From CAZHEV01 sp964531335 [NCBI: uncultured bacterium] (GTDB lineage: Bacteria > Eisenbacteria > RBG-16-71-46 > CAZHEV01), in NCBI GenBank assembly GCA_964531335.1, contig CAZHEV010000018.1, forward strand, positions 2,789 to 15,676: 12,888 nt of DNA, written 5' to 3'. The position numbers and the translations under genes were made by a program. Shown one piece after another: positions 7,212 to 12,888 of this stretch. Below the pieces are notes generated by a model that was not told the DNA's origin, did no database searches, and saw only the letters and a program-made list of their open reading frames with translations. Every line of letters starts with the position of its first letter. The first letter of the stretch is position 1.

Positions 7212-8294
7212 CTATGCCCTCGCCTTCGCGTTGGAGCGCCGCAACAGCATGAAGGCCGCGCCCGCCGCGATAAGAAGGGCGACAAGGCCGATCCCGAGAT
7301 CGGAGACCGCCGGCACCGGCGTCTCCTGCTCGATTATGGTCCAGCCTATGTCCTCGAAAAGGGCCAGCTCCAGCGTGCCGTCGTGGTTGGGCCCCGTGTA
7401 CGCGGGCTCCATGACCAGGTTCGGAGAGGCCGCGTCGGTCCAGTGCGAAAGAGACGATCCCGGCTCGACGGGATCGGGCCCGTAGAGACGCATGTGGCCG
7501 TTGGAGATTCCGGCCGTCAGAAGCGACGGGGCCAGCGCGTTCACGGCGGTTCCAATCCAGTGGAGGTTGGGATCGCCGATGTTGCCCGCCGCCCGCTGAG
7601 CGTTCGTCATGCTCGGGTAGTCGGGCGGGCTGGCGAAGTGATGCTCCATGTTCCACTCGTAGGTGTCATCGTAACCCAGGAACTTCTCGCCGGTGTCGAG
7701 ATCGATGAACGTCTGGAAGCCGAGACCGTGACAGATCTCGTGGAAGACCACGGAGACGAAGTCGATGTCACCGCCCGGGTTCTGATCGTACCCGTAGTAC
7801 CAGCCTATGCCTCCGAGACAGCCCGCGTCCCCGTTCAGGTTGCTGTTGAACGTGGCGCCTATGTCGGCGTAGGCGCCGGAAAGGTCCGTGCCCGCGAGCG
7901 AGTTGGCCAGCGCCTGGGAGTACCAGGTTCCGGACCTGGGCGCTCCGGTGAAGTCACGATGTACGGTGTTAGTTCCCGCGCTACCCAGTACGGCGGACGT
8001 CGCGTCGCAGAAGAGCGGATCCATCGCAGCCTCCACCTCGATGGTGACGCTGCTTTGAAGCGAGACCGCCCAGAGGTTGGCCGCGTAGCTGAACGCGTTC
8101 AAGCGCTGCTGTCCAAGAGTGGTCCCGGGATTGCCTCCCACGGGGGAGACGGCAGTGGGATCGTTGAAGCCCTCGTTGGGGCCGTCCATATTGATGATGG
8201 TGATAGTCGCCGCGCCTGCGGTCCATGGCACGAGCAGCAAGCCCGCGAGAACGGCGATCGCCAGATATGCATTAAACTTCTCAGTGCATCTCAT
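7212..8294 (-). CDS. Secreted zinc metalloprotease (HExxHxxGF) with IPTL/PEP-CTERM-like sorting tail
   Basis: Predicted extracellular or surface-anchored metalloendopeptidase. Seen (numbering from ATG 8294): signal peptide about 1-28, zinc site HEICHGLGF at 185-193, a later SHW at 283-285 followed by NLVMEP, and FEDIGW at 313-318. The C-terminus reads TPVPAVSDLG, then a membrane helix, then LLRRSNAKARA, the layout of IPTL/PEP-CTERM sorting signals cut by exosortase-type enzymes. The canonical metzincin third ligand is absent: Thr stands where HExxHxxGxxH needs His. His284 of SHW is a candidate third ligand (inference). The start is uncertain: AGGAGG lies ten bases before the ATG at 8294 and four before a TTG at 8300. 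The gene overlaps the end of the upstream 141-residue gene by 14 bases. No exosortase is in the window. Confidence 0.85.
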   Translation of the reverse strand: MRCTEKFNAYLAIAVLAGLLLVPWTAGAATITIINMDGPNEGFNDPTAVSPVGGNPGTTLGQQRLNAFSYAANLWAVSLQSSVTIEVEAAMDPLFCDATSAVLGSAGTNTVHRDFTGAPRSGTWYSQALANSLAGTDLSGAYADIGATFNSNLNGDAGCLGGIGWYYGYDQNPGGDIDFVSVVFHEICHGLGFQTFIDLDTGEKFLGYDDTYEWNMEHHFASPPDYPSMTNAQRAAGNIGDPNLHWIGTAVNALAPSLLTAGISNGHMRLYGPDPVEPGSSLSHWTDAASPNLVMEPAYTGPNHDGTLELALFEDIGWTIIEQETPVPAVSDLGIGLVALLIAAGAAFMLLRRSNAKARA

Positions 8295-8706
8295 GGTCAA
8301 TCGCCCTCCTTCCCGTCGCGGCTTCCCCGTCCGGATGGACGTGCCCGCAGCTCGCCTTCACGTTGCCGGACTCATCTACCGTCGCGACGTAGGCCTGCCT
8401 GAAGCGGCCCTGGAGATCGACCATAACGCCCCCGCCGGCAGCCTCAACCTCGTAGAGACCCTCATCAGAGGTGCTGTAAGGGCCGACTCCGTCCTCGGCG
8501 AGCTCGATCGTGCTCGGCACGGTGGGCCTTTCCACGAACTCGCCGGTCTCGGGATCGACGTAGAGCCGCATGCCCGCCGCGCCGCTTGGCTGGCTCACGA
8601 CGGTGACCGCCGGCGTCTCGACCACTTGCGACTCGCCCTGCGGAATGAGCAAGATCGCGAGCAACGCCGCAAGTGGGACAATGAACAGTGGCAGCTTACG
8701 CTTCAT
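8281..8706 (-). CDS. Exported protein of 141 residues, function unknown; first gene of the protease operon
   Basis: No characterised family recognised. Seen: MKRK followed by a hydrophobic segment (residues 7-22), giving a signal peptide or N-terminal anchor. The mature part contains MRLYVDPETGEFVE (46-59), then GGGVMVDLQGRFRQAYVATV (91-110), and a short C-terminal part with Cys120 and five His (CGHVHPDG, then HEMH at the end). The DPETGE and VMVDLQGRF blocks remind me of small exported proteins seen beside CTERM metalloproteases, but this needs a search. ATG 8706 is chosen because AAAGGAG lies six bases upstream. A longer open frame to 9018 would run through the promoter. Its end overlaps the metalloprotease start, so the two are probably coupled. 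It might be a chaperone, inhibitor or partner of the protease. Confidence 0.8.
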   Translation of the reverse strand: MKRKLPLFIVPLAALLAILLIPQGESQVVETPAVTVVSQPSGAAGMRLYVDPETGEFVERPTVPSTIELAEDGVGPYSTSDEGLYEVEAAGGGVMVDLQGRFRQAYVATVDESGNVKASCGHVHPDGEAATGRRAIDHEMH

Positions 8707-8762
8707 AGAAGGCTCCTTTCGTGGGGGGGAGTTGGTCAAGACCCGGCCGCCCCTGGTCGGCA

Positions 8763-8778
8763 GGGAGGAGCGCCTCCC
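8763..8778 (-). promoter_or_regulatory. Small hairpin in the leader of the protease operon
   Basis: GGGAGG (8763-8768) and CCTCCC (8773-8778) form a perfect six-pair stem with a four-base loop, between the promoter and the ribosome binding site of the 141-residue gene. The second arm on the minus strand is pyrimidine-rich and could in principle also pair with the AAAGGAG site. A regulatory role is only a guess. Confidence 0.3.
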
Positions 8779-8803
8779 AGACGGCAGCCAGATGCAATTT
8801 GCT

Positions 8804-8832
8804 ATCTTACACCAATTTAGCCCGTTTGTCAA
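8804..8832 (-). promoter_or_regulatory. Sigma70-type promoter for the 141-residue protein and metalloprotease
   Basis: On the minus strand TTGACA (8832-8827) is a perfect -35 box, followed by a 17-base spacer and TAAGAT (8809-8804), which matches the -10 consensus at four of six positions. The region is notably AT-rich against its surroundings. Transcription would start near 8797, giving a leader of about 90 bases before ATG 8706. Confidence 0.7.
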
Positions 8833-8950
8833 CGACAAGGTACGAGCATCGAATCTAGAAGAGGAGCTTGCGACTAACGCCCTACCTTCCAACGGATTGG
8901 CCGCGGCCCCGCTACAAGCGGCTCGACCCAGTGGCGCCCGAGCAAACGAA

Positions 8951-8986
8951 GAGGGGCACTTCGGCGGTTCGCACGAAATGCCCCTC
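8951..8986 (-). terminator. Intrinsic terminator of the msrBA gene
   Basis: Arms 8951-8963 and 8974-8986 form a 13-pair stem around a ten-base loop. Read as minus-strand RNA every position pairs, with one U-G wobble that is an A-C mismatch on the plus strand. It is followed on the minus strand by TTCGTTTGCT. It begins 36 bases after the msrBA stop and precedes the next promoter, so it separates the two transcripts. Confidence 0.7.
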
Positions 8987-9022
8987 GGGGCGGGAGGCGT
9001 GACTCGGCCGGGCATCACGGCA

Positions 9023-9979
9023 CTAGAACCGGTCCACCCTGGCGTGACAGTACGGGGCGTTGCCCGTCTTTATGTAGTAATCCTGATGGTACTCCTCGGC
9101 GTCATAGAACTCGCCTGCCGGCACGACCTCGGTGGCCACGTCGAGACCTTTGTCCTCGAGCATTGCGATCAGCTTCTCGGCGGTCTTCTTCTGATCTTCG
9201 TTTAGATAAAAGATGGCCGACCGGTACTGATCACCCACGTCCGGGCCCTGCCTGTCGACCTCGGTGGGATCGTGTATCTCGAAGAAAAGCTTGGCGAGCG
9301 TCTCGAAGTCCGTTTTCTGAGAGTCGTAGGTCACCTCCACGGCCTCGGCATGGCCGGTACCGTGGCTACAGACCTCCTCGTACGTCGGGCTCTCTGTCTT
9401 GCCGCCCGTGTATCCGACCGAGGTGGATATCACTCCGGGCGCCGTCTGGAGATGGTACTCGACTCCCCAGAAACAGCCCGCGGCGAAGATGGCCCGCTTG
9501 ACTCGCTCCTTGGGTATGAAGCTCATCGATATCGAGTTCACGCAGTGACGGGTGTTCTTGGGCGTCAGCCCCTCGCCGAGGAACACGTGGCCCAGATGGC
9601 CGCCGCAATTCGCGCACAGTATCTCCGTGCGCTGCCCGTCGGCGTCGGTCCGCCGCTTTACAGCGCCGGGGATCTCATCGTCGAAGCTGGGCCATCCGCA
9701 GCCGGACTTGAACTTGTCCTCCGACCTGTAAAGGGGCGCGTCACAGCGCTTGCACGTGTAGATTCCCTTTTCGTCGTGATCGTTGTATTTGCCCGTAAAA
9801 GGCCGCTCCGTGCCCTTTTCCAGGATCACCCACTCCTCTTCGGGCGTAAGCTCGTTGTATTTCATCTTCTGGGGCTCTCCTTCCAGGACTGTGCTGAGCG
9901 CCATGGCCAGCATGAAGGTGACGGCCGCCGTCAGCCCCGCCACCCATGGTCCGCGCCCGCACGATCTATCACAGCTCAT
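9023..9979 (-). CDS. msrBA: Exported peptide-methionine sulfoxide reductase, MsrB-MsrA fusion
   Basis: Repairs oxidised methionine in proteins, reducing both the R form (MsrB domain) and the S form (MsrA domain). Seen: N-terminal hydrophobic segment (about 12-30) as signal peptide or anchor. MsrB domain about 39-155 has zinc cysteines C76, C79, C122 and C125, Cys94 in SGCGWPSF as likely resolving cysteine, and catalytic Cys146 in [11 protein letters not shown]. MsrA domain about 160-318 has GCFWG with nucleophile Cys169, GYTGG (189-193), HAEAV (210-214) and a late Cys311 that may be resolving. The order MsrB then MsrA is the reverse of the MsrA-MsrB arrangement found in Neisseria PilB. The export signal places it in the periplasm or anchored facing it, so it would need an extracytoplasmic reductant source, not visible here. 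ATG 9979 follows GAGGGGG by about eight bases. It appears to be a single-gene transcript. Confidence 0.95.
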   Translation of the reverse strand: MSCDRSCGRGPWVAGLTAAVTFMLAMALSTVLEGEPQKMKYNELTPEEEWVILEKGTERPFTGKYNDHDEKGIYTCKRCDAPLYRSEDKFKSGCGWPSFDDEIPGAVKRRTDADGQRTEILCANCGGHLGHVFLGEGLTPKNTRHCVNSISMSFIPKERVKRAIFAAGCFWGVEYHLQTAPGVISTSVGYTGGKTESPTYEEVCSHGTGHAEAVEVTYDSQKTDFETLAKLFFEIHDPTEVDRQGPDVGDQYRSAIFYLNEDQKKTAEKLIAMLEDKGLDVATEVVPAGEFYDAEEYHQDYYIKTGNAPYCHARVDRF

Positions 9980-10281
9980 TGTAATACCCCCTCGCGGGAA
10001 TGAGAGGAACGTGAGGTCAATTCCGCCGGCCTGAATTCGGCGCCGAGCCTGCGCGATCTCAGCGCACAGGGCACACCGCCGCCGAGCAAAGGCATCGCTG
10101 CGCCCGTCCGCTCAAGGACCTGGGCGCCGCCGAGCGCGCGGTTCGCCGGTCGGAGGCCATGCGTTTGCCGGGCTTTGTCGCTACTTCGCCGGCTCCGGCG
10201 CCTCTTGACTTAGGACCGATTTAGGGCGCGGGGGGATTCCGGGGGCCCGGGCCGGCCCTCACGGCCGCCCCGCGGCGCCCC
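9980..10281. other. Intergenic region of 302 bases, no gene seen
   Basis: Separates msrBA from the outer-membrane barrel gene, both on the minus strand. It should hold the msrBA promoter, but I find no convincing -35/-10 pair at a normal distance. TTGACC lies at 10014-10019 on the minus strand, without a matching -10 box. TTGACT and an AT-rich stretch occur on the plus strand near 10205, with no gene to serve. Only tiny open frames are present (about 21 codons from an ATG at 10159, plus strand), with no ribosome binding site. The right end holds the GC-rich hairpin listed separately. Confidence 0.6.
10249..10271 (-). terminator. GC-rich hairpin after the outer-membrane protein gene
   Basis: Arms 10249-10257 and 10263-10271 pair over eight bases with one bulged base and a five-base loop, starting ten bases after the stop codon on the minus strand. 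More GC palindromes follow, but no U tract, so it is a terminator by position only. Confidence 0.35.
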
Positions 10282-11544
10282 CTAGAAGTTATATCTGAAG
10301 CGGGTGTAGACGTTGTCGTTCTTGTCGAACTGGCCGAACTGGGTCTCGGCGTGGTTTCCGGCGAAGAGGTTTCCTCCAAGGACCACCTCAAGCTCGTCCG
10401 AGATCTTGTAGCCGGCGAAACCCCTTACGTAGGTGTCCTCGTCGGTCGGCGAGTAGAAGGCGAACATGGATAGCCTGACAGTCTGGTAGCGAAGCAGCTT
10501 GTCCGCGCGAAGGGTCAGGACCTGGCGAAGCTCGTCCTGCTCGTAGGCTCCGGGCCGAAGCCCTTCGGCGTACTCGGCGTGGTCCTTCATCCACTCGCCG
10601 TAGTACTGAAAGCCGAGGGTGAAGTCGGTGTATATCTGTCGCTCGGTGCCCCCCAGAAAGCGCAAGGACGAGTTCGGCACCAGCGGGTCCACCCCGTCCT
10701 GGTCCTGAAGCGAGTCGTAGTAGCCCATCTCGCCCCAGATGACCCCGCCCAGCCCTGAGCCTCTCGCGCTCGCCCCGTAGACCCTGAGCTCCGGGTAGAA
10801 CGGCTGCATGTGCGTGCCGAAATCGACTACCGGGTCGGTCAGACCCAGCGGCGTCTTGAAGAATCCCTGATAGCCGTAGAAGGAGAGGTTGAGGGTGCCG
10901 ACGTAGCGGGAGACCTTGAGCGCGAGTTCTCCGTCTTGCAGGGCGCCTTCGGGCTCCATGGGCTCTCCCCTCACTCCGGGGGGCGAGTAGAAGGAGAGCC
11001 TCTCGCCCGACGGCAGGTTGTCGGGAGTGAAGTTGGGGCTCAATGCCAGGTCCACGTTGAAGGGCAGCCCGTAAACGCCGAGGCGTATCGCGTCCACGGG
11101 GAACTTCAGGTACTGGTCCTCGCGCCCTATGAAAAAGGACACCCAGTCCTTCGGAAACAGATCGTTTATGAACACCAGATCGCCCGTTCCCCAGGTCAGG
11201 GGCTGCCGGCCGGCCTTAACCTCCAGGTGATCTCCGAAGGCGGAGAACCTGAGATAGCCCTCCCGCATCCTGAGGCCGGTCTCGTCGCCGGCAGCGAGGT
11301 CCTGCAACAGGTCCAGGCGCAGGAACATCTCGCCCCTGTCGCCGTAGCTGCTCAGCCGCAACTGCGCCCTTGCCTCCTTCAGGGTGTAGTCCTGGGCCCC
11401 CCTTATCATCGACTCATCTGTCGTGCGCAGGCCGTAGCCGGCCTCCATGAAGCCGTGCCACGACACATCCGCCCCCGCGGGCGAAACGGCGAAGACAAGG
11501 CAAAGGACCACGACAACCGCCGCTGGTAAGTGGCTTCCGGGCAT
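10282..11544 (-). CDS. Outer-membrane beta-barrel protein (DUF1302-like porin/channel)
   Basis: Predicted 420-residue outer-membrane protein. Seen: signal peptide about 1-25 with AGA cleavage region, then alternating polar/hydrophobic strands rich in Tyr, Phe and Gly throughout, and the C-terminal FRYNF ending in Phe, the usual BAM-targeting signature. GRQPLTWG at 112-119 followed by INDLFPKD (126-133) resembles the GRQ...WG...ND block of DUF1302-type barrels. ATG 11544 has AAGGAG seven bases upstream. The gene starts 19 bases after the LolA-like stop, so the two form an operon. Known of such neighbourhoods: a barrel, a LolA-like periplasmic protein and an RND/MMPL-type transporter are often encoded together and thought to move a lipid or hydrophobic compound. 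The substrate cannot be read here. Confidence 0.82.
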   Translation of the reverse strand: MPGSHLPAAVVVVLCLVFAVSPAGADVSWHGFMEAGYGLRTTDESMIRGAQDYTLKEARAQLRLSSYGDRGEMFLRLDLLQDLAAGDETGLRMREGYLRFSAFGDHLEVKAGRQPLTWGTGDLVFINDLFPKDWVSFFIGREDQYLKFPVDAIRLGVYGLPFNVDLALSPNFTPDNLPSGERLSFYSPPGVRGEPMEPEGALQDGELALKVSRYVGTLNLSFYGYQGFFKTPLGLTDPVVDFGTHMQPFYPELRVYGASARGSGLGGVIWGEMGYYDSLQDQDGVDPLVPNSSLRFLGGTERQIYTDFTLGFQYYGEWMKDHAEYAEGLRPGAYEQDELRQVLTLRADKLLRYQTVRLSMFAFYSPTDEDTYVRGFAGYKISDELEVVLGGNLFAGNHAETQFGQFDKNDNVYTRFRYNF

Positions 11545-11563
11545 AAGGGGGCTCCTTCGCGTC

Positions 11564-12445
11564 CTAAGGCGATATGTACTTTCTGGGCGGCGACTTGAGA
11601 TAGCGCTCGGTGAACAGGTCTTCTTCTATCCCTATGTTGTACTCGACCTCGGAGAACTCCACGACGGTGCTGTGGTCCTTCTTGACGTTGGTCATCTGAC
11701 GCACGGTGACGGTATGGATGCCCTCGATCTCCTCGATCTCCAGGGCCTCGAAGACTCGACTGAGCTCTCCCTTGTCGTCGTAGTACTCCTCGCGCTCAGG
11801 CAGCATGTGATCCGCGCTGACCCAGGTGATCTTCTTCGCGAAGGAGGAATCGTCCCCCTTGGGCACGCTCTCGATCACGTGGAACTCGCGCCCGTCCTTC
11901 TCCTCCGTGCGCAGCAATTCGTGGGCGTCGTCGTTCCAGTGACGCCCGGAGACGTCCTCGTACGAGAAATCGCTTCCCACGAAGGAGGAGGACTTGTCGT
12001 CCGCCGATATCCGCCGGACCAGGTCGAGGGCCGGAACGTATATCCAACGGGCGTCGTCCTCATCGGGGTACTTCCAGACCATGAAGCCGGTTCTCCTGAC
12101 GTCGCCGGGCTCGGTGAAGTACGTGTAGTATTTCTGATTCCCGCCGTCCTCGAGGTCAAGGCGCAACATGATGAAGGTCCTGACTCTGGTCTTGCCCCTC
12201 TTGTCCTTGAGCTCCATGCGCACCACCGCGCGGCCGTCGTCACCGGCGTAGTAGAGGTTGAGGTGCGCCCGCTTCATTATCTCCACGGCGTCGTGCTCTT
12301 CCGCCGCGCTCTTCTCAGCGGCGCCCTCCTGCTCGACGGCACCCTGCTCCTGCGAAAGCGCGAGGCCCCACGGACCGAACGAGGAGATAACCATCAAGAG
12401 GGCCATCGCCGCCGCCGTCAGTAGGATCTTTCTTGGTCTGGACAT
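11564..12445 (-). CDS. Outer-membrane lipoprotein-sorting (LolA-like) periplasmic protein
   Basis: Predicted periplasmic carrier of the LolA/LppX-like fold that binds lipid or another hydrophobic ligand. Seen: signal peptide about 1-31 (MSRPRK, hydrophobic core, then ALSQEQ), an acidic Glu/Ala-rich linker (32-53), and a soluble domain of alternating beta strands with WKYPDEDDARWIYVPAL (125-140) and FVGSDFSYEDVSGR (155-168), blocks characteristic of the PF17131-type family. The length is 293 residues. ATG 12445 is chosen because GGGAGG lies four bases upstream and the signal peptide begins there. The frame is open further upstream to give a 432-residue reading, but that would bury the signal peptide behind an Ala/Val repeat and overlap the real upstream gene. 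It lies ten bases downstream of that gene and 19 bases upstream of the barrel gene. Confidence 0.85.
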   Translation of the reverse strand: MSRPRKILLTAAAMALLMVISSFGPWGLALSQEQGAVEQEGAAEKSAAEEHDAVEIMKRAHLNLYYAGDDGRAVVRMELKDKRGKTRVRTFIMLRLDLEDGGNQKYYTYFTEPGDVRRTGFMVWKYPDEDDARWIYVPALDLVRRISADDKSSSFVGSDFSYEDVSGRHWNDDAHELLRTEEKDGREFHVIESVPKGDDSSFAKKITWVSADHMLPEREEYYDDKGELSRVFEALEIEEIEGIHTVTVRQMTNVKKDHSTVVEFSEVEYNIGIEEDLFTERYLKSPPRKYISP

Positions 12446-12455
12446 TTCGCCTCCC

Positions 12456-12888
12456 TCATTTCCTCCTGGACTTGCGCCGAGATTTGCTCGATCTCCGCCC
12501 GGGCCGGCTCCCGGTCCCTTTAGGTTTGTCCTCCCTCGAAGGGCCCTCTCCCCCGCCGAAGGGACCTCCCCCCTGCCCGAACGGCGCGCCTCCTCCACCG
12601 GATGGCGATCCGCCTCCGCCTTGGTCACCGCTGGGCTCGCCGCGTCCGCCGCTGCCACGTCCACCGCCGCCACCGCGACTCTTTCCCTTGCCGCCTTCGT
12701 CACGGGCCGCGCCGCCTCCGCCTTGGTCACCGCTGGGCTCGCCGCGTCCACCGCCGCCACCGCGACTCTTTCCCTTGCCGCCTTCGTCACGGGCCGATCC
12801 GCCTCCGCCTTGGTCACCGCTGGGCTCGCCACGTCCACCGCTGCCACGTCCACCGCCGCCACCGCGACTCTTTCCCTTGCCGCCTTCG
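12456..12888 (-). CDS. C-terminal part of a Gly/Arg-rich protein (5' end beyond the window)
   Basis: A partial gene: 143 codons to a TGA at 12458-12456, with no start codon in the window. The visible protein is low-complexity and surely disordered: three imperfect repeats beginning EGGKGKSRGGGGGRG with EPSGDQGGGG inside, then a Gly/Pro/Phe stretch (GAPFGQGGGPFGGG), and a very basic end, SRPGRRSSKSRRKSRRK. Such RGG-type and basic tails are known on RNA-binding proteins, including bacterial DEAD-box helicases. Position before LolA-like and barrel genes instead suggests an RND/MMPL transporter, though this tail is not typical of one. The function is unknown. This frame is preferred over the competing open frame because it ends ten bases before a well-placed start with Shine-Dalgarno site. 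Its third-position GC is lower than in the neighbours, a point against it. Confidence 0.65.
   Translation of the reverse strand, partial: EGGKGKSRGGGGGRGSGGRGEPSGDQGGGGSARDEGGKGKSRGGGGGRGEPSGDQGGGGAARDEGGKGKSRGGGGGRGSGGRGEPSGDQGGGGSPSGGGGAPFGQGGGPFGGGEGPSREDKPKGTGSRPGRRSSKSRRKSRRK
12606..12887 (-). repeat. Tandem in-frame repeat, three units of 102, 87 and at least 93 bases
   Basis: Units on the minus strand run 12887-12786, 12785-12699 and 12698-12606, each starting with GAAGGCGGCAAGGGAAAGAG. Units one and three contain an extra 15 bases coding SGGRG that unit two lacks. All differences in length are multiples of three, so the reading frame is kept. The array may continue beyond the right edge. 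Confidence 0.85.

Noticed and set aside
5836-7485. Plus-strand open frame of 549 codons
   Set aside because: Runs antisense through the dipeptidase, the small genes and the protease end. It has low-complexity composition, no ribosome binding site and no recognisable motif.
7197-8402. Plus-strand open frame of 401 codons
   Set aside because: Antisense to the metalloprotease, whose zinc site, signal peptide and sorting tail make the minus frame certain.
8707-9018. Longer start (ATG 9018) for the 141-residue protein
   Set aside because: The extension runs through the predicted promoter and msrBA terminator. ATG 8706 has an excellent ribosome binding site and begins a signal peptide.
10014-10019. 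TTGACC as -35 box for msrBA
   Set aside because: No acceptable -10 box at 16-18 bases. The nearest AT-rich hexamer is far too close to the start codon.
12446-12862. N-terminal extension of the LolA-like protein (Ala/Val-rich repeat, total 432 residues)
   Set aside because: It would bury the signal peptide inside the protein, and ATG 12445 has its own Shine-Dalgarno site. The repeat is better explained by the RGG frame of the upstream gene. High third-position GC in this extension is a by-product of glycine codons in the other frame, so it is not decisive.
12606-12887. CRISPR array
   Set aside because: Repeats are contiguous, of unequal length, keep reading frame and have no unique spacers. 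They are coding tandem repeats.

Overview
This is a GC-rich bacterial window. Twelve protein-coding genes can be supported: two on the plus strand at the left, then ten on the minus strand. The host is a diderm: the window encodes a predicted outer-membrane beta-barrel ending in Phe, a LolA-like periplasmic protein beside it, and several Sec-type exported proteins. High third-position GC with frequent ATA isoleucine codons fits a deltaproteobacterium-like lineage or an uncultured candidate phylum, but no marker in the window fixes the taxonomy. There are no rRNA or tRNA genes, insertion sequences, prophage genes or CRISPR arrays.

Left block (190-2914, plus strand): a long-form, ATP-type 6-phosphofructokinase followed by a fold-type I PLP-dependent aminotransferase. 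These are ordinary cytosolic metabolic genes, and the pair ends in convergent orientation against the minus-strand block.

Middle block (2945-6620, minus strand): a tightly packed three-gene unit, transcribed in the order small protein, exported C69 dipeptidase, GT-C membrane glycosyltransferase. The first two overlap as ATGA. The third uses a TTG start whose Shine-Dalgarno sequence overlaps the stop codon of the dipeptidase.

Secretion block (6777-8706, minus strand): a good sigma70-type promoter (8804-8832) drives a 141-residue exported protein of unknown function. Its end overlaps the start of a predicted zinc metalloprotease that carries an IPTL/PEP-CTERM-like C-terminal sorting tail. A hairpin follows, then a small two-helix membrane protein. 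The 141-residue protein and the protease are the best candidate in this window for a poorly described system.

Redox repair (9023-9979, minus strand): one exported MsrB-MsrA fusion, with a clear intrinsic terminator at 8951-8986.

Right block (10282-12888, minus strand): an operon in the order Gly/Arg-rich protein (only its repetitive C-terminal tail is in the window), LolA-like protein, outer-membrane beta-barrel. The LolA-like and barrel pair is usually found beside an RND/MMPL-type transporter, which may lie beyond the right edge. The Gly/Arg-rich tail is easy to miss, because it has no start codon in the window and a longer open frame reads through it in the wrong frame.
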